Shown: positions 31,348 through 42,420 of the stretch, in pieces
Layout of the letters: every line of letters begins with the position of its first letter
How positions within the stretch are numbered: position 1 is the stretch's first letter
The notes under the pieces: model-generated
Told to the model about the DNA's origin: nothing
What the model saw: the letters and a program-made list of their open reading frames with translations, nothing else
The model's database searches: none
Translations under genes and position numbers: made by a program
Assembly (NCBI GenBank): GCA_009733775.1
Contig: WOGZ01000265.1
Coordinates: forward strand, 1-46,273
From: Alectoria sarmentosa
Lineage: Eukaryota > Ascomycota > Lecanoromycetes > Lecanorales > Parmeliaceae
DNA length: 46,273 nucleotides
Direction: 5' to 3'

Positions 31348-31600
31348 ATGGTTTGGACCCATCTTGAACAGTTTTATTCCTACGAAGTTGCCTCGAAAAT
31401 CCAACAAAATATCAGAAGTTTACGGTACGTAGCGCATATTTCTGCACCCGGTCACATTGATTAGCGGACGACACTGCCAGGAACGCGCGGCATACAACCT
31501 CTATCTCGGCGTATTCGGAGTGATTTGGATCGTCATTGGACCATTCTATTCGCACAGATATGCCTCACAGAGCCGGCAGACTGCCAAATGTACACGGTAA
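31348..31600 (+). CDS. Candidate small membrane protein, model incomplete
   Basis: Minimal two-exon model 31348-31424 and 31465-31600 (70 aa). Exon 1 encodes MVWTHLEQFYSYEVASK. Exon 2 encodes RHCQERAAYNLYLGVFG and VIWIVIGPFYSHRY, a clear membrane-spanning character. The 40-nt intron is short for fungi. A consensus donor GTAAGT overlaps the stop (31597), so more exons may follow. A second hydrophobic stretch (FLICVVGIALSLGAAGF) lies at about 31660-31710, and a plausible tail (EPDMTKAPADTSSSS, then TAA) near 31798-31843, but I could not join them in one frame. Confidence 0.35.
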
Positions 31601-32248
31601 GTAGCCTGTGTTTCTTGCTCGGCCCACGTTGCAAAGCCGGCGATCCATACTTCGCCTGGTTTCCTCATCTGCGTTGTTGGTATTGCCTTAAGCTTGGGCG
31701 CTGCCGGTTTTCGCCATGAAACGACCTCTTGAAAATTCTGCGGTTAGTGATGTATTCCAGAAAGCCCTCGCATTCCCAACCTGACATGTAATGCAGAGCC
31801 TGATATGACGAAGGCGCCAGCAGATACCTCTTCCTCGAGCTAAACATCCTCACCTGCCGCCTGCGCATCTTTGACATTCTGATCCCAATCCGAGCCAGGC
31901 TCATACAAGACTACAGCCAGTCTCCCACGGAGACCTGCTTGCGTGTGAACAGGGCATACCGAACGCTGTTAAATACAAACAATTTGCTTCGAACCCATGC
32001 CAGTGTTACCATGTCCGCCAGTTCCAGTTTTTCCGGAGATATACTGTCGTTCTGCGCCGTCACCGTCCCTAGCAGTCCATTTCTACCACCCGGCGTCTCT
32101 CGTGATGGTGCCCTCTGGGCGCATGACGGGGAAACTACCGACGGTACACTTTTTCTCGATAGGCTAGTGCCAGTAAGGAGTGATCAGCGAAACCCATCTG
32201 GAATTTATTAAACTAGTAGCTTACCAGTAGGGTTGGTACCCGTCACGA
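31601..32248. other. Unresolved region
   Basis: Holds the hydrophobic and C-terminal-like coding fragments mentioned for the upstream membrane protein. A further open stretch on the plus strand (31810-32211) is rich in Leu/Ile at first (RYLFLELNILTCRLRIFDIL) then Ser-rich. It may be two overlapping decayed genes. Nothing intact is supportable. Confidence 0.4.
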
Positions 32249-32500
32249 TCACGGGCAAGGCAGTTTTGTTTCTCCACGCTTGAACACTATTGTCGGCCGG
32301 CCGTCTGGTGACACATTGGAGAGACTGAAAGAATGGATGCGATTGTCTTGGCGACGAAAGCTATACAAGGCCTCGTTGCAAGCTACTGCGTTTGGTGTTC
32401 CGTAGACGTCACCGCAGATGGAAGTGCTCCAGGCTATGACTCGATGGAGGTTGATGGCTTGAAGTAGGGACAGAAGCACTGTTGCGAAAAGATATTTCAT
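32249..32500 (-). CDS. Small putative secreted protein
   Basis: Minus-strand 83-aa frame from ATG 32500. It starts with a classical signal peptide (MKYLFATVLLSLLQAINLH). The mature part begins near STSICGDVYGTPNAVACNEA and has three Cys, features common to small secreted fungal proteins. A TATATATAAAG-like element on the minus strand (about 32755-32765) is some 250 bp upstream. A consensus donor (GTAAGC) lies shortly downstream of the stop, so the true 3' end may be spliced and longer. Function unknown; effector-like by size only. Confidence 0.45.
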   Translation of the reverse strand: MKYLFATVLLSLLQAINLHRVIAWSTSICGDVYGTPNAVACNEALYSFRRQDNRIHSFSLSNVSPDGRPTIVFKRGETKLPCP

Positions 32501-33278
32501 GATGAGAGCAGATGGTGGAAAGGAGGGAGGGGGAAGGGTTTGAAAGGAATATCCCGAGAAAAGGGTGTTCAAGATTTGACGACCAAGGCAGTGTTCGAGG
32601 GTTGTTGTTGCTGTTTGAGGCGACAAGCGATAGTTCTTTGCGGTACGCTGTAAGATTCGTACCTTGTTGTTGTTTAATCAACGGCGTGTCTCACAAGTCC
32701 TGATCATATGTTGATAAAAAACCTTGTGCTCTAACAAAACTCAAGGAGAGATCTTTATATATATTGGTTACCACGGCCTGTACAGAACAACGACGTCCAA
32801 CACCGAATCTTACAAACTCGGGACCCTTCAACCCAACTTGGGAATCAGCACTGTTGGCGAAAAAGCACTACATCAGATGTGAATTTCCACCCCCCCCCCC
32901 TTCAATCCTTGTCGTGTCTCCGTTTCAGCCGCCTCAAGTGAGTGGTCAAAGTTGATCCAGAACCATATGTTGGGCGATTCACAAATTGGCATTCATGACC
33001 CTTGCCAGCACAATTCTTTGTGTAGTAACCCTGAGCAACGGAAATGCGAACGCAGCGATGATGTTTCTACAATACCATCATGGTTGCCTCTCGTATGATT
33101 GGTTGCAACTCTGTACGGGTGCCCAGCTAGAGAATGATTAGGAGGTATGACGGTTAAATTCATGAGAGGTCGCATGCACGTATCATTCACTCCCAAGCAC
33201 CGAATTCACGATATGAGGAAACTTATCTTGAGCCAGTGCATGCTCATCAGCTTGTCTCTGCTTGGACTTTCATTCCGG
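32501..33278. other. Intergenic
   Basis: Promoter of the small secreted gene and 3' flank of the glycosylase gene. A C-homopolymer (about 32890-32899) is present. No gene seen. Confidence 0.5.
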
Positions 33279-34511
33279 CTACCTTGGTTGCTCCATAGCT
33301 GCGTTCACCACCTCTTCCTTCACGGCCTCCGTTTCTTCCCCCTCCACGGCCACTTCGAGCTTCACGCCTCCTTCATCAGGTATGCCTTTCTCGGTCCTCC
33401 TCTGCTTCACCCACTCACCCAGCCCTCTCCAGACCTCTTCCTTCTCAAGGCGCGTCATCCCCACCGCCAGACGACTGGTCGTAGTCGCCACAAAGACTCT
33501 CGCCCCTGGCCATCCCTCCCCGTCCTCAGCCTCCACAATCCCCATCCTCTCCGCACCATCCTGCCAACCATACCTGAAATCATCCTTACCGCACTTCCTC
33601 CCGTGCCGGACTCGCCAAATGCTCTCCCAGATGCTCTTCCCCACAATTGCCACACTCTCAGGCCTGTACTTCCTGATCTTCTCCTCCAGAATCGCCACGC
33701 CCTCATCCATCTCGCTGTTGCTCAGCTCCGCGGCATTCTTCGTAGGTCTGCTCACGATATTGGTATTCCCGAGCGCATATAAACGCGGCAGATCTTGATC
33801 CTCTTCTGGCTTACAAAGACGTGGCGTACAACCTGAGCTATGTGCCAATTTCCAGAAGAGGTTGGAGGGATGAGAGTATGCGTGGCCCGTGGTTGCGGTG
33901 CGGATACCTGGGTTGAGGCCGATGAAGATGCAGATGAGATTGGGGGCAAGAGAGTCAGTGAGAAGGTTTGTTAGGTCTGCGTATTTCGAGGGCGGAGCGT
34001 AGGATGAGGACTGGGGCTTCGTCTTTTTGGAGGGAGCGGGGGAGACGGAGGAGGCGGGCTCAGTAGCTTTGCGTTTGAGGGATATCGCACGTGATGATGC
34101 TTTCCGTCCCGGCGAAGACGTAGCTTGTGCAGTGACTTTGCGGACAAAGATTGGTGCTAGCGCAGGAGTAGGAGACGTCTGAGTCGAACTCAAACCCCTG
34201 GTGACGCGTCTAATAGGCGATGGGGTCTCTGCGAAAGCGTACTGCTCGAGAGTACCCTTAAAGCTGGGCGGGGGTTTCTGTTCCACCTCAATGGCCTTCT
34301 CTTGGGACGACATCATTCGCAACAGCGTATCTGTAATATCCTCTGCCGACGAAGAGGAGACCGAGCTGTCCAGGGCATCGTAGACGGCCTGGGCGTTTTT
34401 GCGTTGCTCGAGAAAGCTGATGGCCTCGGGCCGTGAATCATCAGGCAGTCTTTTGATGACTTCCCTCAGCTGTGCATTGTAATGCTCATCGACCTGTTCA
34501 AAGTCAGTCAT
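33279..34511 (-). CDS. TDG: Mismatch-specific thymine/uracil-DNA glycosylase
   Basis: Single exon on the minus strand, 410 aa from ATG 34511 (STMTDFEQVDE context); the frame extends upstream but without conserved sequence. Residues 1-185 are variable, Ser/Pro/Lys-rich and probably disordered. The catalytic domain follows: FIGLNPGIRTATTGHAYSHP (GLNPG at 198-202 carries the Asn that activates water in TDG/MUG enzymes), NLFWKLAHSSG, LGNTNIVSRPTKNAAEL, SVAIVGKSIWESIWR, and VFVATTTSRLAVG, equivalent to the second motif that inserts into DNA. It removes T or U from G-mispairs in nuclear base-excision repair. An acidic C-terminal tail ends the protein. The gene borders the AT-rich block. Confidence 0.9.
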   Translation of the reverse strand: MTDFEQVDEHYNAQLREVIKRLPDDSRPEAISFLEQRKNAQAVYDALDSSVSSSSAEDITDTLLRMMSSQEKAIEVEQKPPPSFKGTLEQYAFAETPSPIRRVTRGLSSTQTSPTPALAPIFVRKVTAQATSSPGRKASSRAISLKRKATEPASSVSPAPSKKTKPQSSSYAPPSKYADLTNLLTDSLAPNLICIFIGLNPGIRTATTGHAYSHPSNLFWKLAHSSGCTPRLCKPEEDQDLPRLYALGNTNIVSRPTKNAAELSNSEMDEGVAILEEKIRKYRPESVAIVGKSIWESIWRVRHGRKCGKDDFRYGWQDGAERMGIVEAEDGEGWPGARVFVATTTSRLAVGMTRLEKEEVWRGLGEWVKQRRTEKGIPDEGGVKLEVAVEGEETEAVKEEVVNAAMEQPR

Positions 34512-34829
34512 AGTTGAGAGTGATTGAGAGTAATTGAAAGTGATGGCGAGTGTGACGAGAGTGATGGAGGGTGCAATATCAATGCGTACTGTAAGTGGCC
34601 AGGCACCAGGGTCTGCATATTCTCCCACGCGAATCCCACGTGATTTTCTGACCCCTGTCGTTAGATACTCGTAGGGTTTACTAGCGGCACGATGAAGATT
34701 GCACAAACTACTAAGCTATCCTTTGCTTGTATATGTATTCATTGATATTATCTATTACTGTTAAAGCGAAAGGCTTATAATCAAGTGTCAAGGTTAAAAG
34801 CTTCTTCAACATTACTTTTGTTTAATCTA
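34512..34829. other. Glycosylase promoter and block boundary
   Basis: Short upstream region; composition falls abruptly to AT-rich after about 34735-34830. Confidence 0.5.
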
Positions 34830-35094
34830 TTAAATCTTCTATTTAGAAAAAAAAGAATTTCGTCTTCGAAGTTTTTATTCAATTAATTTAACATCGATAG
34901 ATGTTTTAAAAATCTGTTTTAAAAGATCGATTATTTTTTACTTAAAAGTCGTTGCAAATCGACTTTCGAATTCGTTATTAAACTTTTTTTTAATATTAAT
35001 AATAAGTTTCAAACGAAAACGATTTTTAAATTGTTTTTTCTTAATTTACGTAAATCGATTTTTCGCTTTTTATAAATATTTTAAGTTTATTATC

Positions 35095-35127
<33 letters not shown>

Positions 35128-38100
35128 TTAATATAAGTATTTTTGTATTTTTATTTTTTTTACTCTTTTTTCGTAATAATTTTTTAATATAAAATACGAT
35201 ATTATTATTAAAATTAAAGTTATAATATTTTAAACATCGATATTAATATACGTTTTTATTAATAATTTATTAAATAAATAATAACGAAAAAAATTTAATA
35301 TATTAATTATAAATAATAATATTATATAAACGTTTAAGTTATTTTTCTTTTTATTAATTAATAAAACTTCGTTTTTATTCGTTTCGAATAAATCGATAAA
35401 TATTATTTAAAAAAAAATTAATAATTCGCCTCGATTCAATTTTATTAAATTAATTATTCGCGTTATTTTTTTAATTTTTTTTATTTATAAAATATATTAT
35501 TAACGTCGTTAAGCGAGCGTAAATAAATAAATATATAAAAAACGTAATATTATTATTAAGTTAAGTAATTAAATTATATAATAATATTAATTTTAAAAAA
35601 TAGAAAAAAACTTCGAAAAAACTTTATTATATAAAAAAATAAAATAAAGTTAAGTTAAAATATTTTAAATTTATATATATAGTTAATTATAAATTTAGAA
35701 TTATTACGTTTTTTGATCAGCGCTCGAATAGCGACTTTTAGGTCTCTTAAGCGCCCTTATTAAAAATTTGTATACAAAAATCTTATATTTTTTACATTTA
35801 CCTTTTGTAAAAACATAAATATTTTATAATTTCGCAAATTATAAAACTCGATTTGCGCTTTTTAAAAATATGAAAATTATGAAATTTAAATGTATATATA
35901 TTAATATATATTTAATTCAAATATATTATTATTTGAAATAATAAAGCGATTTTCGAAAAACCTTTACGCTTATTTAACGAATTATTTTCTTTTTTAAATA
36001 ACATTATAATTCTTTATTATATTTACGAAATTATTATATCGTTAAAATCGTATAAATTTATTTTATAATAATAATTATATAAATATATAATATAAATTTT
36101 TAAAAGTTGCGAGAAATCGATTATAAAAAATTTAATACATTTTTTATATATTTTTAAATAAGCGCAATTTTATATAAAATTCGTAAATCGTAAATAATAT
36201 AACGATAAAATTAATAAAAAACGTAAATTTCTCGCTTAATAATCGTAGATCGTAAAACGTAAAATTCGAATTCGAAAAAAAAAAATCTAAAAAAAGAAAA
36301 AATTCTAAAAAAAGAAAAAAATTCTAAAATTAGAAAAAAATAACAATTCGTTTCAAATTTGCATAAAATTTATAAATTTAATAAATAATTAAATTTAAAA
36401 TTTCGATTCGAAAAAAAAAAATTTAATTTTAAAAAAAACAATTTAAAAAAAAAGTTTAAAAATTAAAATAAAACATTAATTTTTTATATTTTAAATAAAA
36501 TTTATAAATTTAATATTTTTATAATTTTAATATATTTATAATTTAAATATATTAATAAATTTAAAATTTTAATTAAAAAAAAAAAAAAAAAAAAGTTTAA
36601 TCGACGTTAAATTTTAAGTTCGTTTCGTCTTCGTTTGTTTTTAAATATTATAAATTTAATTTATAAATTCTAACTTGTAAAATTTTAGAAATTTTAAAGT
36701 TTTTTTTTCTCGAAATTTATATTTAATAATTAATAAAATATATTATATTACACACTTAAATAATAATATAAATATAATTATTTCTTAATATAATTTTGTT
36801 AAATTTTTATATAAAATTTTCTAAATTAACTTAACACAATTTATTAATTTATTAAATTTTATTATAATTATAATTTTTAATAAATAAATGTAATCTTTTT
36901 ATTGTAAATCGAGATCGAATATAAAATTTAAAAGTTTCGTCGTTTCGCTCGATTCGACAATATAAGAATTTAAATTTAAATTTATATTAAAATTAATACT
37001 CGTTTTCTTTTTCATCGTTTTTTTTCGCTTTTAATTAAAAATGTATTAATTAATACTTATTCAATTTGAATTTCGACGCGTGTATTATTATTTATCGTTT
37101 AATCTCGACGTAAATCTTTTTTACTACTTCGCAATTCGTTAATTTTATGAGTTTTTTCATAAATACATTAACATCGTCGATATATATTAATATTAAATTT
37201 TTTTCTTTATATAAATCGACGATGTTCGCATTATAAAAAAATCTATCTTTACTTTAACATCGTATCGAAGTAATTCGTTTTCGAGTATAACGATAGTTAT
37301 AAATTTGTTATTTAAGAAACTTTTAATTTAATAAATAAAATTTTCGTTAATATCTCGCTTATAAAAATTATATATTAATCGTAAATGTAAAACGTTATCG
37401 AAAACGTCTTTTATATTTAATATTAATAATATTATTATTTAAATGTTCTCGAAAATTCATTTTTTTTAATATTATATAAATTACGTTTTTAATTAAAAAG
37501 AGATTTCGCTTTCTCGTATATTTTAAAAAGAAAAATTAAAACATTTTATTAATTAACTTATTTTTATAACGATAATTTTTTTTTTTCAAATGCTAAAAAA
37601 AGCGATTAATTAATACGATTTAAATTAAATATAATTGATTTCTTCGAATATTTTTAATAACATCGTTTTAAAATAATATCGTAATTTTAAATACGCGTTA
37701 TATAATGTTTTATATAAAGGTTTTATATTTTTGAAAGTAAAATATAAAATTCGAAACTTTAATTTATTTTCGTCGACGACATTATTAAAATAATTCGTAA
37801 ATATTATTTATTTAAATTTTTTTATTATGATAAATAATGTTATAATTTTAGTTTATTTTTTTAATACGCGACTCGATTAAGTTTAGCGTTTTAATATTAT
37901 TTATCTATTCGAGCTTTATAATATATAAATTTCTTTATAATTATTATTTCGTTTATATTAAAATATAAACATTTAATATTAAATTTCATTTTTTAATAAA
38001 TAAAAACTCTTTCGATAATAAATATTACTATTTTTTAAAATCTTTCAAATCGATTTATTTCGCTTAAAAAAATATGTTTTAAAAAACTCATTTTTTCTTC

Positions 38101-39575
38101 GATTTCGATATTAATAATATTATTTAATTTCGCAAGTTTTGAAATAAAAATCGAATTTTTAATTTATTCGTTTTTAATTTACTTTTCGAATTTTTAAAAA
38201 TTATTATTATTATCACATTTTTTTATATATTATTTTTGATTATTAATTTTTTTATTTTTAATAAATCTCTTTTTAACGTTACGAGCGTTATTTAATTTTC
38301 TTTTATTTTAATAATTTCGAATTTATTATTAATTTGTTTTTAAATCTTTTAACTTTTTTTATAACGTTTTAATTTTTTTAGTTTATAAACAATTATATTA
38401 ATCAAAATCATAATTAATTTTTATACTTTTATATTTAATTTTTTAATATCGTTAATTAATTCGAAAAATTTCGATAAATAATTTTCAATTTATTAAAAAA
38501 CGTCTCTTTATTTATTTATTTTCAATTTCGAATTTTCTTAAAAAGCGTAAATTAAATGTTTTTATTTAATTTTGAAAAAAGTGTTTCGTAATTTAAATCG
38601 AAATTTAATTTTAAAATATATTATAATTTTTTATTTTATTTTCTTATTTATTATACGAGACTCGATCGAGTTTAACGTGTTTTAACACTTATTTATATAT
38701 TTATACGAATTTTTTATTTTATATAAATTTTCATAGATAAAATTTTATTTATATCGAATTTATATACATTATTTTAATTTTACGTTCGTTTTTTAACAAA
38801 ATAATATCGCATTTAATTATAATGTTTACGATGTTTATTATAATAAAAATGAGATTTATAATCGTAATTTCGCTTTTTTTCCTCGATTTTGAAAATATTA
38901 TATTTTTTAAAATAAAAAATTGAAATTTAATTTCGCTAATTATGTTAATTGATTAATTAATTTCTATATATTAATACTTTTTTATATATTAATATTTTTT
39001 TTAAATTAATTTATAACAAATAATGTAAATCGAAATTCTTTATTATAAAATATTAATCGATTATATTTTTTACGATCGCGATTCGAAAAGTGTTTAATAT
39101 TAAATATTTTAAATATCTTTTAATTTTTATTAATTTATATTTTCGAAAATAAGCTTTTTATTTTTAAGAAAAGAGTGCGTTATAAATATATAAAATATTT
39201 TATTTCGATTTTTAAGATTTCAAAATAATTATTATTAAATTCTCGTAATAAATTCGAAAATGTTATTAATTTATAAAAAAATTTAATATTAATATAAATG
39301 TATATTTTAATTTTCTCGTTTTTTCGATTTTAATAATATATATTAAAATTTAAATACGTCGAATAGTAAGTATAATTTTTTTTGAAATATTTTCAAATTT
39401 TTAAATAATAACAATATCGTATTTAAAAATTAAAAATTTTCAAAATATTAAAATTATAACGTTTATTAATTTATCGAACACGTCGAAATACTTTATTCGA
39501 GAGCGTTATTTGAGAAAAATATTTATTTAAAAAATCGTTATAGTTAAAAAGAGAAAACAATCAAGAAAGATATAA
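34830..39575. repeat. AT-rich RIP-type block 1
   Basis: About 4.7 kb made almost only of A and T, with most remaining C and G in CpG (TCGA, ACGT, CGTT). CpA and TpG are rare over long stretches, the expected end product of CpA-to-TpA RIP on repeated DNA. Homopolymers stand out near 35096-35121 (T) and 36574-36594 (A). No open frame of note survives. It presumably derives from transposons, but none is recognisable. Confidence 0.85.
37862..38760. repeat. Degenerate internal direct repeat in AT block 1
   Basis: Around 37868 and 38651 the same motif recurs: GACTCGATTAAGTTTAGCGT versus GACTCGATCGAGTTTAACGT, with similar AT-rich flanks. The spacing of about 785 bp suggests two mutated copies of one element or LTR-like ends. 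Confidence 0.45.
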
Positions 39576-39868
39576 ATTTTTGGTGCTCTTAGTTTTGTCC
39601 TAATTGTAGCCTTCGTTCGCCGTGATGAACTAGGGCTGATCCCGCTTTGAAAGTTGGTAACCTAGCACTAAAGTAGCTACTCCGTACAAAATCGTTGTGA
39701 AAAAGGTGTAAAACCTTTTTGTACGAGTAATGCACGGCTTTTTCTTCTCCCACCAGCAAACGATCATCCATTCATCTACCAGATCATCACGCCAAGCTGA
39801 AATCTAAATAAACTACATATTCACCTTGTTCTGTTTTACTGTTGAGGAATATTTCACAGTGCCTCGAT
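39576..39868. promoter_or_regulatory. Upstream region of the adenylosuccinate lyase gene
   Basis: Composition returns to normal abruptly at about 39575, some 290 bp before the start codon. A 60-codon minus-strand frame lies within it without recognisable product. Confidence 0.5.
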
Positions 39869-42196
39869 ATGGCTGACCACACCCAGGACACCCGTATCCA
39901 AACAACGCAGCTGCAACAGGAGCTTCCGGAGCAGATGCAGGCTAAAAGTAGCCCAGCCGAGTTTGATACATATCAAACGTCTTTGACTGGCCGTTACTGT
40001 AGTACTGCAATGTCGCATCTCTTCAGTCAGCGTTCACGATACTCAACATGGCGCAAGCTATGGCTATACCTTGCTCAGAGTGAGAAGGAACTCGGGATTG
40101 AGTCCATCACCCTCGAAGCTCTGGAAGAGATGAGGACTCATGTTCAAGTCACCGATTTCGACTTTGAGACAGCGCGCACCGAAGAGAAGAGACGTAGACA
40201 TGATGTTATGGGTCACCTTTATGCATATGGGATCGTCGCACCCTCTGCGTCCGGCATTATTCACTATGGAGCAACAAGCTGTTTCGTGACAGACAACACT
40301 GAATTGATTCTCATGCGAGACGCTTTACAGATTATTCTTTTGGTAAGTAAAGCCATTTAGGTTTGGAGTGTGCTCTAATAGGCTTGAAAAGAGGCTTTCC
40401 AAAGTAATGCGGAATTTGTCCATATTCGCCCTTAAGTGGAAAGCCGAACCTACTCTGGCGTACACTCACCTACAACCTGCACAACTGATCACTGTGGGAA
40501 AACGAGCAGCTCAGTGGATCCAAGATCTGATGTTTGACCTTCAGAGTATCGAGCACGTTCGAAAGGGGCTCAGATTCCGAGGCGCCCAAGGGACGACTGG
40601 AACACAGGCCTCATTCTTGGAGATCTTTGGTGGTGACGCCTCCAAATGCGACAGACTGAATGAGCTCCTCTGTCAGAAAGCCGGATTCACAGCCTGCTAC
40701 GATGTCTCAGCACAGACATATACACGCAAGGTACACCTTTTGATTATTTTATAGACTTGCGAAGGCTACGACCTTTAGATTGTGGCGTGAAGGACTCGAA
40801 CCTCTCCTACTTTGTCTTTATACAATTTTAGCATGCTGCCGCGCAGATGTTGTACGATTGTTAAGTGATCTCTAGGTCGACTTGGAGTTAGCCAATGCCG
40901 TCGCCGGTCTTGGTGCAACTGCTCAAAAAATATGCGGCGATATTCGACATCTTGCCGCCTGGAAGGAGGTTGAGGAGCCTTTTGAAAGCACCCAAATAGG
41001 ATCTTCTGCAATGGTACGTAACCCCGTCGATTTCAAGAGTTGCAAGGGAGTCAAGGCCTGGAAAAGGAGGAGGGTTCCTTGGTTCTCGATCACCGTCAAT
41101 TGTAACTCCTGACAACCTACTGACAACCTCAATCTAACTTGGATTTGGAGATACTAACTCATAGTGCAGGCATACAAACGCAATCCCGTAATTTCGTCCC
41201 TTGATATCCCATTACAACGAGGTCTCAGCTTACCTTGCGAAATACTAGATGCGCTCCGAAAGGGTATATAGTCTCTCGAGAGAATTGATTTCCAAGCCAA
41301 TAAATTTTGCCAACACGCTCTCTGATCAATGGCTTGAGAGGACACTGGACGATAGCGCCATTCGTCGCATTGACATACCCGAGATGTTTCTACTCGCCGA
41401 TGCCATCCTCCTTGGTCTCGATAACGTCACAGATGGATTGGTCGTGTACCCAAAACGCATCCAGAGTCGTGTCCAAGAAGAACTCCCCTTCATGATCACA
41501 GAGAGCGTATGTGGTCTATCAAGTCTTATAATCACTGGGTTTCCAAGCTTCTGCGTCTCCAAGCTTTGATTTGGTTTAAACATTTAGTCATGATGTTTCC
41601 AGCGGCTTCTTGCTGACGTCGCCATCTATATGCAGATCATCACGAAGCTGGTCGCGCAAGGAGAGTCAAGACAGGAGTAAGTACTCACTTGAGTCCTGTA
41701 CCCCACAAAACAGATACTAAGCAGATACCAGAGCGCACGAACAGATCCGAATTCTCTCTCAAGAAGCTGCTAACACTGTGAAGAACGAGGTGCGTGTCAT
41801 TTTCCATATTACCAACCTCCCGTTCCTTTCATTCTGAAGAGAGCTACGGGAGATTACTCTAACAGGGGCTTTTTCGTGTAGGGCAAACCGAATGACCTAG
41901 TTACGCGAATAAAGGGTACAGAATTCTTTAAACCTATCTGGGTTGAGCTCGATAGTATGCTAAGACCCGAGCTGTAAGATGATACCTTTTTTTTCATCAG
42001 AGCTTCAGAGGCAGGGTTCTCGAGGCATTTCCTGAAACGAGAGTGCTAGCTAACATGTATACGATACCGTAGGTATATCGGTCGCAGTATTGAGATTGTT
42101 GAGAGGTTCTGTGGTGCAGGAGGTGTTGTAGAGAAGAAGCTCCACCAATATATGATCTCACTTGAAAAATTAGCCACAGCCGAGCTCAACGTCTGA
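39869..42196 (+). CDS. ade13: Adenylosuccinate lyase, intron-rich copy between AT-rich blocks
   Basis: Nine exons: 39869-40342, 40392-40730, 40876-41013, 41170-41187, 41249-41506, 41636-41676, 41732-41789, 41882-41973 and 42073-42196, giving 513 aa with no stop or frame error. Typical fungal enzymes are about 480 aa; the excess is an N-terminal extension rich in Gln. Recognisable segments: TSLTGRYCS, SRYSTWRKLWLYLAQSEKEL, EKRRRHDVMGH, GIIHYGATSCFVTDNTELI, TLAYTHLQPAQLITVGKRAA, RFRGAQGTTGTQASFLEIF, GSSAM-AYKRNP-MRSERV and the long helix ERTLDDSAIRRIDIPEMFL. The enzyme releases fumarate from SAICAR and from adenylosuccinate in purine synthesis (cytosol). It may be a second, diverged copy. Conservation of catalytic motifs argues for function despite RIP-type flanks. 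Confidence 0.9.
40785..40850 (-). other. tRNA-like remnant in intron 2 of the lyase gene
   Basis: The minus strand reads GGTTCGAGTCC (40792-40802), a perfect Pol III B-box/T-arm, followed by TTCACGCCA like an acceptor 3' end. About 35 nt upstream is GCGGCAGCATGC, similar to a D-loop. The 5' acceptor strand does not pair and no clear anticodon stem forms. It is a tRNA pseudogene or tRNA-derived element at best. Confidence 0.3.
41170..41187 (+). other. ade13: 18-nt micro-exon of adenylosuccinate lyase
   Basis: Encodes Ala-Tyr-Lys-Arg-Asn-Pro, most of the fumarase/aspartase-superfamily signature GSSAM-AYKRNP. It lies between a 156-nt and a 61-nt intron with standard GT-AG ends (TGCAG before, GTAATT after), phase 0 on both sides. 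Confidence 0.85.
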
Positions 42197-42420
42197 TGCC
42201 TCTTTAACGGAGTATGGGTCAGACTAGTGGGACGAGTGGTCTTGCTCGAAGAGGCAAGGGCTAATCTGCTTGGGTAGGAATGCAGTTGAAATTCGGGTCA
42301 GATGAAATTCATTTTGCAGGTAGCTATCGGTTTTATACGCGGGCGGCCTCGGCCTCGCTGTCATGGCACGCAGGGGCGAAAATCTGAACTTTACTCTTTG
42401 AAAAAAAAATATACAATCTA
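42197..42420. other. 3' flank of the lyase gene
   Basis: Normal composition with a GC-rich patch (42338-42375), then an abrupt return to AT-rich sequence. Confidence 0.5.

Noticed and set aside
33147..33798. Plus-strand open frames of 178 and 211 codons
   Set aside because: Antisense to the glycosylase coding sequence; low-complexity Pro/Leu/His content is mirrored from the real gene.
34512..34706. 65-codon N-terminal extension of the glycosylase
   Set aside because: Not protein-like and the ATG at 34511 begins the acidic N-terminus; the extension is promoter DNA.
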